Notes under the pieces: model-generated
Seen by the model: only the letters and a program-made list of their open reading frames with translations
The model's database searches: none
What the model was told of the DNA's origin: nothing
Assembly (NCBI GenBank): GCA_021741145.1
Contig: JAIOYK010000031.1
Coordinates: forward strand, 1 to 63,735
DNA from: Rhodospirillum sp.
GTDB taxonomy: Bacteria; Pseudomonadota; Alphaproteobacteria; Rhodospirillales; Rhodospirillaceae
Length of the DNA stretch: 63,735 nucleotides
Direction of reading: 5' to 3'
Part shown: piece after piece, positions 27,812 through 36,500 of the stretch
How positions within the stretch are numbered: position 1 is the stretch's first letter
How the letters are laid out: the number at the start of each line of letters is the position of its first letter
Position numbers and translations under genes: made by a program

Positions 27812-28681
27812 ATGTCAACCGCCCCCGACCACAATCCCATCCGGTCCGCCAGGACCTTGCTGTCGACGCTCCCCGAGCGCCGGATCGTCGAGGTCGACGG
27901 CCAGCCGATCTCCTACCGATCAGCCGGATCCGGTCCCCCGATTCTGTTTCTCCACGGGCTTCTCGGCTGTGCCGACAGTTGGGTCTGGCAGTTCCTGGAC
28001 TTGACCGGCCACCATCGCGTCATCGCCTGGGACGCGCCCGGCTATGGGGACTCCGCTCCGGCGGCCCCGGACCTGGAGGCCTTCACCGACCGCCTCTGCG
28101 GGTTCATCGCCACCGTCTCCCCGGGCCCCCTCACCCTGGTCGGCCACTCCATGGGGGGCACGCTAGCCGCCCGGCTGGCCGCCGATCCCGGGTCGAACCT
28201 CTCCTGCCTTGTTCTGTCCTGCACCCATGCGGGATACGCGGCGCCGCCGGACAGGCCGCCCACGGAAAAGCTGCTCGAGCGCATCAGGGACCTTCGGGAG
28301 GGGGGAGGCGAGGCCTATGGCCGGAGCCGAGCCAAGGCCATGGTCGCCATGCCCGCCACGCCCTTCGTCCTTGATCTGGCCGCCCGTGTCGCCGCTGGAA
28401 CTCGGCCCGACGGCCTGTTCACGGCGACCCGCATGCTCCAATTCGCCAATGTTCGCCCCTTTTACGCCCGGATCCCCTGTCCCACGCGGGTGCTGTTTGG
28501 TGAGCGGGATCCCGTGGTGCGCCCGGACCTGAGCGCGGAGCTGCGAGACCTCACCCCCTTCGCGACCCATGTGGTCCTGCCCAATGTCGGGCATGCCCCC
28601 TACCTGGAGGACCCCAAGGCCTACGAAGCCGCCCTGGCTCCGTTTCTCGCGGGTCCCGCGACCGACACCAAAAATCGATAA
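27812..28681 (+). CDS. Alpha/beta hydrolase
   Basis: I start at ATG 27812 (MSTAPDHNPIRSART), giving 289 residues; a TTG 36 bases earlier is possible. Family landmarks: oxyanion strand ILFLHGLLG, nucleophile elbow LVGHSMGG (Ser), acid in LFGERDPVV, and the catalytic His in NVGHAPYLEDP. It is cytosolic with no signal peptide. It is followed 36 bases later by a DcuC-like dicarboxylate carrier on the same strand, and a LysR gene is divergent. I infer a hydrolase for an ester or ring-opened intermediate connected with an organic acid. Substrate specificity cannot be read. Confidence 0.88.
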   Translation: MSTAPDHNPIRSARTLLSTLPERRIVEVDGQPISYRSAGSGPPILFLHGLLGCADSWVWQFLDLTGHHRVIAWDAPGYGDSAPAAPDLEAFTDRLCGFIATVSPGPLTLVGHSMGGTLAARLAADPGSNLSCLVLSCTHAGYAAPPDRPPTEKLLERIRDLREGGGEAYGRSRAKAMVAMPATPFVLDLAARVAAGTRPDGLFTATRMLQFANVRPFYARIPCPTRVLFGERDPVVRPDLSAELRDLTPFATHVVLPNVGHAPYLEDPKAYEAALAPFLAGPATDTKNR

Positions 28682-28717
28682 ATCCAGCAAAAAAATCCAA
28701 TAATGGGAGGTGCCGTC

Positions 28718-30091
28718 ATGCTTGGATTCCTCATCGGCCTCGTTGTCACGGTCATCGTGGCTTGGCTCATTATCAAGAAGTACCAACCCCATACGGTTCT
28801 CCTGGTGGCCGGTTTGGTCCTCCTGGCCCTGACCCTGGTGGCCGCGCCGGAGTCCTCCATTCTGTTCAAGGATTCCAAGTCCACGGGATGGGTCGGATTC
28901 GACATCTTCGATTACGTTCGGGGATCCCTGGCCTACCGGGCCGCGGGTTTGGGCATGATCATCATGACCGCGGGCGGCTTCGCCAAATACATGGACCATA
29001 TCGGCGCCACGGACGCCATGGTCGACTTCTGTATCCGCCCCCTCAAACTCCTCAAGGCACCCTACGTGGTGCTGGCCCTGGGCTATGCCGTCGGGCAGTT
29101 TCTCAACATCTTCATTCCCAGCGCCGCGGGGTTGGCCATGCTGTTGCTGGTCACCTTCTTCCCTACCCTGGTGCGCCTTGGGGTCAGCCGGGCCGCCGCC
29201 GCGGCGATGATCGGCACCACCGCGGTCCTTGACCTCGGCCCCGCGTCGGGTGCCTCGAATCTGGCGGCCAAGACCGCGAACCTGGATGTCGCCGTTTATT
29301 TCGCCCAACACCAATTGCCCATAGGCTTGGCCGCCATCGCGGTGATCAGCCTTCTCACCTATGTGAGTGGCCGCTATTTCGACGGCAAAAGCGGACATGT
29401 GGTCGCCGCCGAGGCAATCGGTGGAAACCCCGCCGAGGTGGGTAAGGAGCACCGGGTCCCCGCCATTTATGCCCTGTTGCCCATGGTGCCCCTTACCCTG
29501 ATCCTGATCTTCAGCAAGCTTCTCGTCGCTTCGGTGAAGCTGGACGTGGTCACGGCCATGGTGCTGGGCGCCCTGCTCGCCCTCGTCTGCGAACTCATCC
29601 GCCATCGGGATGGCAAGGCCATCGCCAAGGGCTTCATGGCCTTCTTCGACGGCATGGGCGGCATGTTCGCGCGTATCGTCTCATTGATTGTCTGCGCCGA
29701 GGTCTTCGCCGCGGGTTTGCAAACCATCGGAACCGTGGATTTCCTGATCAATGCCGCCCAAAACGCCGGCTTGGGCGTCACCGCCATGACCGTCGTCATG
29801 TGCGCCATGGTGACCTTGATCGCCGTCATCACCGGGTCGGGGAACGCCGCCTTCTTCTCCTTCGGTCACTTGGCCCCGGGCATCGCGTCGAGCTTCGGCG
29901 CCGCCCCGGTTACCATGCTCCTGCCCATGCAGCTCACCGCCGGTCTGGCCCGATCCCTCTCCCCCGTGGCGGGTGTCATCATCGCCGTCAGCGACGCGGG
30001 ACAGTGCTCGCCCTTCGAAATTGTCCGCAGGACCGTCCTGCCCGTCGTCGGCGGACTTGTCACCGTGATCCTCCTGGGCGTGCTCCTGTAG
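28718..30091 (+). CDS. DcuC-like C4-dicarboxylate transporter
   Basis: The ATG at 28718 is preceded by GGGAGG, while the earlier ATG at 28703 overlaps that ribosome binding site, so I use the later start (457 residues). About twelve hydrophobic helices are visible. The DcuC family features include GMIIMTAGGFAKYMDHIGA, LNIFIPSAAGLAMLLLVTFF, TTAVLDLGPASGASNLAA and the late ITGSGNAAFFSFGHLAP. DcuC carriers exchange or export C4-dicarboxylates such as succinate and fumarate across the inner membrane. The gene is paired with an alpha/beta hydrolase, so the physiological substrate may be a related organic acid. Confidence 0.88.
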   Translation: MLGFLIGLVVTVIVAWLIIKKYQPHTVLLVAGLVLLALTLVAAPESSILFKDSKSTGWVGFDIFDYVRGSLAYRAAGLGMIIMTAGGFAKYMDHIGATDAMVDFCIRPLKLLKAPYVVLALGYAVGQFLNIFIPSAAGLAMLLLVTFFPTLVRLGVSRAAAAAMIGTTAVLDLGPASGASNLAAKTANLDVAVYFAQHQLPIGLAAIAVISLLTYVSGRYFDGKSGHVVAAEAIGGNPAEVGKEHRVPAIYALLPMVPLTLILIFSKLLVASVKLDVVTAMVLGALLALVCELIRHRDGKAIAKGFMAFFDGMGGMFARIVSLIVCAEVFAAGLQTIGTVDFLINAAQNAGLGVTAMTVVMCAMVTLIAVITGSGNAAFFSFGHLAPGIASSFGAAPVTMLLPMQLTAGLARSLSPVAGVIIAVSDAGQCSPFEIVRRTVLPVVGGLVTVILLGVLL

Positions 30092-30175
30092 TGGATCAAC
30101 CAAAACATTTGAGTCCCCCATCCGCATGGGCAAGAGAACCGATAAACCACTCAAACGTTTTGATAAGTTGATCCA
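30092..30175. repeat. AT-rich inverted repeat after the DcuC-like gene
   Basis: The left arm 30092-30114 (TGGATCAAC, AAAACATTTGAGT) and the right arm 30149-30175 (ACTCAAACGTTTTGA, GTTGATCCA) are complementary apart from a four-base insertion and one change. The element begins one base after the stop codon. Confidence 0.6.
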
Positions 30176-30188
30176 TCAAACAAAATGA

Positions 30189-30223
30189 CCAGTGGTTCGA
30201 AGCGTTAGATTCGGACCACTAGG
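30189..30223. repeat. Second intergenic inverted repeat
   Basis: CCAGTGGT (30189-30196) pairs with ACCACTAGG (30215-30223) with one bulged base. The centre TTCGAAGCGTTAGATTCGG is itself partly symmetric. It lies just after the larger repeat at 30092-30175 and is followed by GGAGTGGGTTTTTGATG. It looks like a dispersed intergenic element. Confidence 0.5.
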
Positions 30224-30331
30224 GAGTGGGTTTTTGATGCCTCACGCCGGTTCGTTTCGCGGACGGCTCCGGCGGAGCGGCCTGACCGATCACCGCCCCG
30301 CCGGGCGCTTGGGGCAAGTAAGTCACGCGCC

Positions 30332-30362
30332 ACACCCCCGCCATGAGTCTTGGCGGGGGTGT
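30332..30362. terminator. Strong hairpin upstream of betI
   Basis: ACACCCCCGCCA (30332-30343) and TGGCGGGGGTGT (30351-30362) are perfect complements with a seven-base loop. No T run follows in either direction. It separates the DcuC-like gene from the bet operon. Confidence 0.55.
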
Positions 30363-30390
30363 CTTCATGCCCGCCAGGGAATGCCAAAAA

Positions 30391-30420
30391 ATAAATTGAT
30401 TGAACACACAATCAATTTAT
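30391..30420 (+). promoter_or_regulatory. Putative BetI operator
   Basis: ATAAATTGATTG (30391-30402) and CAATCAATTTAT (30409-30420) form a perfect 12-base inverted repeat around AACACA, ending 15 bases before the betI start. A TetR-family repressor is expected to bind such a site and block its own operon; choline would release it. Position, symmetry and AT richness fit, and BetI sites described elsewhere also carry ATTGA/TCAAT half-sites. Confidence 0.75.
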
Positions 30421-30435
30421 GAGATACCCTTGGGC

Positions 30436-31059
30436 ATGGGACGACCAAGCCTCAAGACCCGGCGCCGCGACGACCTGATCCGCGCCTGTATCCAGACCAT
30501 CCACGAGGAAGGCCTGGAAGGCGCCAGCCTGGCCCGCATCGCCAAGCGGGCGGGACTGACGGCGGGTATCGTCTCCCACTACTTCGCCGACAAGGCGGAA
30601 CTGATGGAAGCGACCATGCGCCACATCGGCGAGGCCCTTGGTCGGGAACAGGCGCGCCGTCTGCGAGACGCCAATACCCCCCTGGAGCGGATCACGGCGA
30701 TCATGGCCGCCAACCTGGGAGCCGAGCAATTCCGGCCCGACACCAGCGCGGTCTGGTTGTCCTTCTGGGCGCGCGTGAACCATTCGCCCCGGCTGGCGCG
30801 AATCCAGCGGATCAACGCCGCCCGACTGACCAGCAACCTGCGCCACCCCCTGCGCGCCCTGATCTCCGACAGCGTCCCGGACAAGGACGAGGAGGTCCAG
30901 CGCATTGCCCTGATCCTGTCGACCCTGATCGATGGCCTGTGGTTGCGGGCAGCCTTGGAGAATGGCGGTGTCGATCCAGCGCGCACCCTGGGCCTCGCCC
31001 TGCGCACCCTGGAGGCCGAATTGGGCCACCTGACGCAGCGCGGCCCTGTCCCGCCCTAA
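30436..31059 (+). CDS. betI: BetI, TetR-family choline-responsive repressor of the bet operon
   Basis: The start is ATG 30436 (MGRPSLKTRRRDDLI), matching BetI N termini; the longer frame would run through the operator. At 207 residues it is slightly longer than E. coli BetI. The helix-turn-helix reads SLARIAKRAGLTAGIVSHYF (about residues 33-52), followed by DKAELMEATMRHIGEAL. The C-terminal half keeps the family blocks WLSFWARVNHSPRLARIQ, RLTSNLRHPLR and LIDGLWLRAALENGGVDP. It should repress betIBA-choX until choline or its aldehyde binds. Its gene leads the operon and is followed 18 bases later by betB. Confidence 0.95.
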   Translation: MGRPSLKTRRRDDLIRACIQTIHEEGLEGASLARIAKRAGLTAGIVSHYFADKAELMEATMRHIGEALGREQARRLRDANTPLERITAIMAANLGAEQFRPDTSAVWLSFWARVNHSPRLARIQRINAARLTSNLRHPLRALISDSVPDKDEEVQRIALILSTLIDGLWLRAALENGGVDPARTLGLALRTLEAELGHLTQRGPVPP

Positions 31060-31077
31060 CGAACAAGCGAGCGAGCC

Positions 31078-32538
31078 ATGACCGAACCGAGACAGCTTTA
31101 CATTGGCGGAGGCTACCGTCCCGCCTCCGGGGAGGCGGTCTTCGAGACACGGAACCCCTTCGACAACCAGACCATCGCCACCGTCCAAATCGCCACCGAG
31201 GCCGACGTGGACGCCGCCGTCACCGCGGCCAAGGACGGCTTCGCCGTCTGGTCGGCGAAAAGCGGGACGGAGCGGGGCCGGGTGCTGGCCAAGGCCGCCG
31301 CCCTGATCCGGGCCGTTCGCGACGAAATCGCCCAAATGGAGAGCCTGGACGGCGGCAAACCCCTCTCTGAAACCCCCGAAGCCGACGTCGATTCCGCCGC
31401 GAACTGCCTGGAATACTTCGCCGGTCTCGCCCCCTCCATCGGCGGAGAGCGGGTCGACCTGGGCGGCCCCTGGTTCTCCACCCGGCGGGAGCCCCTGGGC
31501 GTGGTCGGCGGCATTGGCGCCTGGAACTACCCCTTCCAGATCGCCGCCTGGAAAGCCGCCCCGGCGCTGGCCGCGGGCAACGCCATGGTCTTCAAGCCCG
31601 CCGAACTCACCCCGCTGTCGGCCTATATCCTAGCGGAGATTTTCACCGAAGCGGGCCTGCCCCCGGGCGTCTTCAATGTGGTGCAAGGCGATGGCGAAGT
31701 GGGCCGCATGCTCACCGCCCATCCGGGACTCGCCAAGATCACCTTCACCGGCGAGGTCGGCACGGGCAAGGCGGTGATGGCCGCCAGCGCGGCCTCCCTC
31801 AAGCAGGTGACCCTGGAGCTGGGGGGAAAATCCCCCCTGGTGGTCTTCCCCGACGCAGACCTGGACAGCGCCGTGGCCGCGGCCATGATGGGCAATTTTT
31901 ACACCAACGGTCAAATCTGCACCAACTGCACCCGGGTTTTCGTCCATGCCGATATCAAACAGGCCTTCCTCGAGCGGTTGATCCCCCGGACCGAGCGGAT
32001 CCTCCTGGGCGACCCCCTGGATCCCAAGGTCCAGATGGGTCCCCTGATTTCTCCCGAGCACCACGCCAAAGTCCTGTCTTATATCGAGAAGGGCAAAGCC
32101 GAGGGCGCGGTTTGCCTGACCGGCGGCGGCCCTCCCTCCGATCCGGCGCTGGCGGGCCGGGCCTTCGTTGCTCCGACCGTCTTCGATTGCCCGTCGGATG
32201 ACCTGACCATTTGCCGCGAGGAAATCTTCGGCCCGGTCATGAGCCTTTTGACCTTCACCGGGGAAGAGGAGGTGATCGCCCGGGCCAACGGCCTGCCCTT
32301 CGGCCTGGCGGCGGGCGTCATGACCCGCGACGGGACCCGCGCCCAGCGGGTCGCCGCCCGCCTGGAAGCCGGTGTCGTCTGGATCAACACCTACAACATC
32401 ACGCCGGTGGAAATGCCCTTCGGCGGGTCCAAGCAATCGGGCCTGGGACGCGAGAATGGCCGGGCCGCCATCGAGCATGTGACCCAGATCAAGAGCATCT
32501 ACGTGGAACCCGAGCCCCTGGAGAACCCCTACCCATGA
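31078..32538 (+). CDS. betB: Betaine-aldehyde dehydrogenase
   Basis: This 486-residue NAD(P)-dependent aldehyde dehydrogenase oxidises betaine aldehyde to glycine betaine. The catalytic Cys is C281 in TNGQICTNCTRVFVH; the general base is E247 in LELGGKSPLVVF; the oxyanion Asn is in GAWNYPFQIAAWKAAPA. The motif GQICTNC and the length are typical of BetB. The gene follows betI and overlaps the betA start by four bases (ATGA), so BetA and BetB are made together; they catalyse consecutive steps. Confidence 0.96.
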   Translation: MTEPRQLYIGGGYRPASGEAVFETRNPFDNQTIATVQIATEADVDAAVTAAKDGFAVWSAKSGTERGRVLAKAAALIRAVRDEIAQMESLDGGKPLSETPEADVDSAANCLEYFAGLAPSIGGERVDLGGPWFSTRREPLGVVGGIGAWNYPFQIAAWKAAPALAAGNAMVFKPAELTPLSAYILAEIFTEAGLPPGVFNVVQGDGEVGRMLTAHPGLAKITFTGEVGTGKAVMAASAASLKQVTLELGGKSPLVVFPDADLDSAVAAAMMGNFYTNGQICTNCTRVFVHADIKQAFLERLIPRTERILLGDPLDPKVQMGPLISPEHHAKVLSYIEKGKAEGAVCLTGGGPPSDPALAGRAFVAPTVFDCPSDDLTICREEIFGPVMSLLTFTGEEEVIARANGLPFGLAAGVMTRDGTRAQRVAARLEAGVVWINTYNITPVEMPFGGSKQSGLGRENGRAAIEHVTQIKSIYVEPEPLENPYP

Positions 32539-34220
32539 CCGCGCGCGCCCAGGACCTCGACCAAGAGTATGACTACATCATCGTCGGCGCCGGGTCGGCG
32601 GGCTGCGTGCTCGCCAGCCGGTTGACGGAGGATCCCCATGTCCGGGTGCTTCTGCTGGAAGCCGGAAAGCGGGACCTCAGCCTCTATATCCACATGCCCG
32701 CCACCTTCGCCTGGCCCCTGAAGACGACCACCTTCAACTGGGCCTACGAGACGGAACCGGAACCCTTCGTCGACAACCGCCGCATGTACCAGCCGCGCGG
32801 GAAAGTCTGGGGCGGCTCCAGCTCGGTCAACGGCATGTGTTACATCCGCGGCCATGCGCTCGACTACGAGCGTTGGGCCGAGGAAACGGGAGACCCCGAT
32901 TGGGGCTATGCCCATTGCCTGCCCTACTTCAAGAAGTCCGAGGATTTCCCCCAAGTCGGCCCCAACCGCTACCACGGCGTCGGCGGCCCCACCAAGGTGA
33001 CCCGGGGCACCCAATGGTCTCCCCTTTACAGGGCCTTCATCCAGGCTGGCGTGGATGCGGGCTATCCGGAAACCGACGACCTGAACGGCTTTCAGCAAGA
33101 GGGCTTTGGCCCCATGGACATGAGCGTGGGCAAGGGGCGGCGCTCCAGCACCGCCGTGGGCTACCTGCGCCCGGCCCTGACGCGTCCCAATCTGACCTTC
33201 GCCGACAGGACCCTGACCACCCGGATCCTCCTGGAAAAGGGCCGGGCCGTGGGCGTCCAGGCCTCCGTCCGGGGCACCATGGCGGAGATCCGGGCCAACC
33301 GGGAAGTGATCCTCTCGGGCGGCGCGTTTAACTCGCCACAATTGATGATGCTCTCGGGCATTGGCGACGCCGGGGAGCTGCGTGCCCTGGGCGTGGCGGT
33401 CCACCACGACCTGAAGGGCGTGGGCAAGAACCTCCAGGACCACCCGGAGATCTACGTCCAATACAAGTGCAAGACCAAGGACACCCTGTTCGGCGTCCTG
33501 AAGCCCTGGAAGCAGCTTCCCATCGGCCTGGAATGGCTGCTGCGGGGCACCGGCCCCGGCGCCACCAATCACTTCGAGGCCGGGGGCTTCATCCGCTCCG
33601 AACCCGGGATCCCCCATCCGAACCTGCAATACCACTTCCTGCCCGTGGCCGCGTCCTATGACGGCTCGGGCATGCAAAATGTCCATGGCTACCAGGCCCA
33701 TATCGGCCCCATGCGGCCGGAAAGCCGAGGCTGGGTGAAGCTCCGCTCCGTCGACCCCAAGGACAAGCCGCGGATCCTGTTCAACTACTTTTCCACCGAG
33801 CGGGATCGGCGGGAATTCCGGGACGGCATCAAGCTGACCCGGGAGATCATGAACCAACCCGCCTTCGCCCCCTTCAACGACGGGGAACTGGCCCCCGGTC
33901 CCGACGTCACATCCGACGCGGAGATCGATGCCCATGCCCGCAAGATGGTGGAAAGCGCCTATCACCCCTCCTGTACCTGCGCCATGGGCAAGGACACCGA
34001 CCCCATGGCCGTGGTGGACGCGAAGGGCCGCGTCCACGGGCTCGACGGTTTGCGGATCGTCGACGCCTCCATCATGCCCAGCGTGGTGTCCGGCAACCTG
34101 AACGCACCGACCATCATGTTGGCCGAGAAACTGGCCGATGTGATCCGGGGTCGTCAGCCGTCGCCGCCGGACTTCGCGCCCTACCATATACCCGACGACC
34201 TGAATAAAACGCGGCGCTGA
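32535..34220 (+). CDS. betA: Choline dehydrogenase
   Basis: The start is ATG 32535 (MTARAQDLDQEYDY), overlapping the betB stop; 561 residues. It is a GMC flavoprotein with [14 protein letters not shown] for FAD, PRGKVWGGSSSVNGMCYIRG, SGGAFNSPQLMMLSGIG and the catalytic segment SAYHPSCTCAMG, then SGNLNAPTIMLAEKLADVIR. It oxidises choline to betaine aldehyde, delivering electrons to the respiratory chain at the membrane. The bet operon context makes this the true BetA, unlike the paralogous GMC enzyme at 5462-7069. Confidence 0.96.
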   Translation: MTARAQDLDQEYDYIIVGAGSAGCVLASRLTEDPHVRVLLLEAGKRDLSLYIHMPATFAWPLKTTTFNWAYETEPEPFVDNRRMYQPRGKVWGGSSSVNGMCYIRGHALDYERWAEETGDPDWGYAHCLPYFKKSEDFPQVGPNRYHGVGGPTKVTRGTQWSPLYRAFIQAGVDAGYPETDDLNGFQQEGFGPMDMSVGKGRRSSTAVGYLRPALTRPNLTFADRTLTTRILLEKGRAVGVQASVRGTMAEIRANREVILSGGAFNSPQLMMLSGIGDAGELRALGVAVHHDLKGVGKNLQDHPEIYVQYKCKTKDTLFGVLKPWKQLPIGLEWLLRGTGPGATNHFEAGGFIRSEPGIPHPNLQYHFLPVAASYDGSGMQNVHGYQAHIGPMRPESRGWVKLRSVDPKDKPRILFNYFSTERDRREFRDGIKLTREIMNQPAFAPFNDGELAPGPDVTSDAEIDAHARKMVESAYHPSCTCAMGKDTDPMAVVDAKGRVHGLDGLRIVDASIMPSVVSGNLNAPTIMLAEKLADVIRGRQPSPPDFAPYHIPDDLNKTRR

Positions 34221-34281
34221 CCCTGGACCCCAAAAGAGACGCCATCCACAAGAGACGCCATCCCAAAAGGAGATCCAGATC

Positions 34282-35244
34282 TTGAAGACCTTTCTGACCT
34301 CGGCCCTCGCGGCCACCGCCTTGCCCCTGTCCTTGACCGCCTCCATCGCCACCCCGGCCCTGGCCGCCGATCCGGCGGACTGCGCCAGCCCGCGCTTTTC
34401 CGAGGTGGGCTGGACCGACATCCAGGCCACCACCGGCGCGGCTTCCCTGGTGCTGAAGGCCCTGGGCTACACCCCGGACGTCAAGAACACCAGCGTCCCC
34501 CTGACCTTCATCGGCCTGGAACAGGATGACCTGGATGTCTTCCTCGGCCTGTGGATGCCCTCGATGAAGGGCATGGTCCAGGAGAAGCTGGACGACGGCT
34601 CCATCGACGAAATTCGCGCCAACCTGGAAGGAGCCAAATACACCCTGGTCGTACCCCGCTACGCCCATGACGCGGGCGTGACCGACATCACCGATCTGGA
34701 CGCCCATAAGGACCAGTTCGGCGGCAAGATCTATGGCATCGAGCCCGGCAACGACGGCAACCTTCTGATCCAACAAATGATCGACGCCGACGCCTTCGGG
34801 TTGGGTGACTGGACGCTGGTGGAAAGCTCCGAAGCGGGCATGTTGCTCCAGGCCAAGGGCGCGACGGAAGGAAAGGAATGGATCACCTTCCTGGGCTGGG
34901 CCCCCCATCCCATGAACACCAAGATGGAGATCACCTACCTGACCGGCGCCGACGACTACTTCGGTCCGAACCAGGGTGGCGCCACGGTCCACACCCTGAC
35001 CCGGCACGGCTATGCCGAGGCCTGTCCGAACGTTGGCCAGTTCCTGAAGAACCTGGCCTTCACGGTGGAGTCCGAGGGCATCATCATGGGTGGTATCATG
35101 GACCACAAGCTGGACGCCGAAGCGGCCGCGAAGACCTTCCTGGCCGCCAACCCGACCATGATCGAACCCTGGCTGGAGGGGGTGACCACCCTGGACGGCA
35201 AGCCCGGCTTGCCCGCGGTCAAGGTGGCCCTGGGGATCAAGTAA
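34282..35244 (+). CDS. choX: Choline/glycine-betaine ABC transporter substrate-binding protein (ChoX-like)
   Basis: This 320-residue exported protein starts at TTG 34282, with AAAAGGAG (34265-34272) placed nine bases before it. The signal peptide ends at TPALAADP. The mature protein has the OpuAC/ChoX fold with aromatic and acidic cage residues (SEVGWTDIQATTGAASLVLK, FLGLWMPSMKG, ITFLGWAPHPMN, DDYFGPNQGG). ChoX captures choline for import ahead of its conversion by BetAB. No ABC permease or ATPase gene is next to it, so its transporter must be elsewhere. A tandem 14-base repeat AAGAGACGCCATCC (34234-34247 and 34250-34263) lies in its leader. A strong hairpin follows. Confidence 0.92.
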   Translation: MKTFLTSALAATALPLSLTASIATPALAADPADCASPRFSEVGWTDIQATTGAASLVLKALGYTPDVKNTSVPLTFIGLEQDDLDVFLGLWMPSMKGMVQEKLDDGSIDEIRANLEGAKYTLVVPRYAHDAGVTDITDLDAHKDQFGGKIYGIEPGNDGNLLIQQMIDADAFGLGDWTLVESSEAGMLLQAKGATEGKEWITFLGWAPHPMNTKMEITYLTGADDYFGPNQGGATVHTLTRHGYAEACPNVGQFLKNLAFTVESEGIIMGGIMDHKLDAEAAAKTFLAANPTMIEPWLEGVTTLDGKPGLPAVKVALGIK

Positions 35245-35285
35245 ACACACATCAGGCGGGATCCCCAATCACCGGGGGTCCCGCC
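35243..35285 (+). terminator. choX terminator hairpin, copy 1 of a duplicated sequence
   Basis: GGCGGGATCCCC (35255-35266) pairs with GGGGGTCCCGCC (35274-35285) along twelve positions with one T-G pair and loop AATCACC; CCCATTTTCC follows. The 43 bases 35243-35285 recur at 37259-37301 with six differences. Confidence 0.7.
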
Positions 35286-35348
35286 CACCCATTTTCCGAG
35301 TCTTCACCGCCTCAACGCCGATCGTCCTCCACCGACTCCGATTCTGTC

Positions 35349-36257
35349 TTACGGGACAGGGAGCCTCTCCCAATAGGGGGGATCCCCGAAACTTCGGCGC
35401 AGGCTCTCAACGAGGGCGATGATCTTGGTCAAGGCGCCATGGTCGCGGGAGTAGGTGATGAACAGTTCGGCTCCCTCCGCCTGGGCGCCGACATTTAGGG
35501 GAACCAACGCGCCGCCCGTGATGCTGTCGTGCACGAAGAAGGTCGGTAGAAGCGCGATCCCGATCCCGGCGAGCGCCGCGTCTTTCATGATCATGCCGTT
35601 GTTGACGCGAAGCGCGGGTGTCGGCCTGACGACGGACCATCCATTGATGGTGCTGAAGCGCCAATCGCTTTCGCGGTTGGAATACAGGATGCCCCGGTGG
35701 TGCGCGAGGTCGGCAAGCGAGCCTGGCGGGTTATGTCTTTCCAAATAATCCGGCGAGGCGACAAGCAGGCGCCGACTAACCGCGAGACGCTTGGCGATCA
35801 GGCGCGTATCGCCGACGGCGCCATGCCTCAGCACGGCATCGAACCCATCGGCGGCGGCATCGACAAACCGATCATTCAACTCCAGCGAGATGTCGATTTC
35901 AGGATGTTCGACGAGAAACTTACAAAGGGCGGATCCCAGATGAAGCGCACCAAAGCTTACCGGCGCCGACAGGCGTAAGGGACCGGCCAGCGTTCCGCTT
36001 CGCGCGGCCAATTCCGCCGCCGCTTCGTCGGCTTCGCGCATGATCCGCCGTGCGCGTGGGAAGAAGCTCCGTCCGCTTTCGGTCAGCGACAGTTTGCGCG
36101 TCGTCCGCTGGATCAACCGTGCTCCGAGCGCCTTCTCGAGTTCGGCCAGCCGCTCGCTGACGACCGACGTCGCCAGCCCCAGCCGTTTCGAGGCCCCGCG
36201 GACCGAGCCCGCTTCGACGATCGCGAGAAAGGATAAAATTCCGGTCAGCTTCATCAT
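35349..36257 (-). CDS. LysR-family transcriptional regulator of the SDR cassette
   Basis: This 302-residue regulator has its helix-turn-helix at residues 1-60 (GSVRGASKRLGLATSVVSER) and the effector domain after residue 90 (LRLSAPVSFGALHLGSALCKF). It belongs to the large group of LysR proteins that control divergent oxidoreductase genes; here it faces a short-chain dehydrogenase gene across 243 bases. Both genes lie between two copies of the choX terminator sequence, which suggests that they arrived together. The effector is unknown. Confidence 0.9.
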   Translation of the reverse strand: MMKLTGILSFLAIVEAGSVRGASKRLGLATSVVSERLAELEKALGARLIQRTTRKLSLTESGRSFFPRARRIMREADEAAAELAARSGTLAGPLRLSAPVSFGALHLGSALCKFLVEHPEIDISLELNDRFVDAAADGFDAVLRHGAVGDTRLIAKRLAVSRRLLVASPDYLERHNPPGSLADLAHHRGILYSNRESDWRFSTINGWSVVRPTPALRVNNGMIMKDAALAGIGIALLPTFFVHDSITGGALVPLNVGAQAEGAELFITYSRDHGALTKIIALVESLRRSFGDPPYWERLPVP

Positions 36258-36500
36258 TGTTCGGAAATTCCGGCCACCTGTTTCGGATTGATCCGGCTAG
36301 TCCGATTAATGTCCGAGGTGCATCTTCTTGTCCATAGGCCGGACCCAAAGAGCGAACACCGATAGCTGGACAAACATCATGCTCCGCCGCTTCCCTATCG
36401 CCGCCGCGGCTCTCAACGACGTCGGTCCGACCCACACACGGGATTCCATCTCATCCGCCGACCCTTGGCGCTGAGTTACAACTCTGATCAGGAGAATGTC
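36258..36500. promoter_or_regulatory. Divergent promoter region of the LysR/SDR pair
   Basis: The region contains a CGGAAATTCCG palindrome just upstream of the LysR start (about 36261-36271) and TCCGATTAATGTCCGAGG around 36300. Either could be a LysR contact site of the T-N11-A kind. No gene is present. Confidence 0.4.

Noticed and set aside
30180-30240. tRNA-like segment (GGTTCGAAGCG)
   Set aside because: The T-loop-like word is part of a dyad; no cloverleaf or acceptor stem can be drawn.
34234-34263. Start of a CRISPR or other tandem array
   Set aside because: Only two 14-base repeats with a two-base gap; no spacers and no cas genes.
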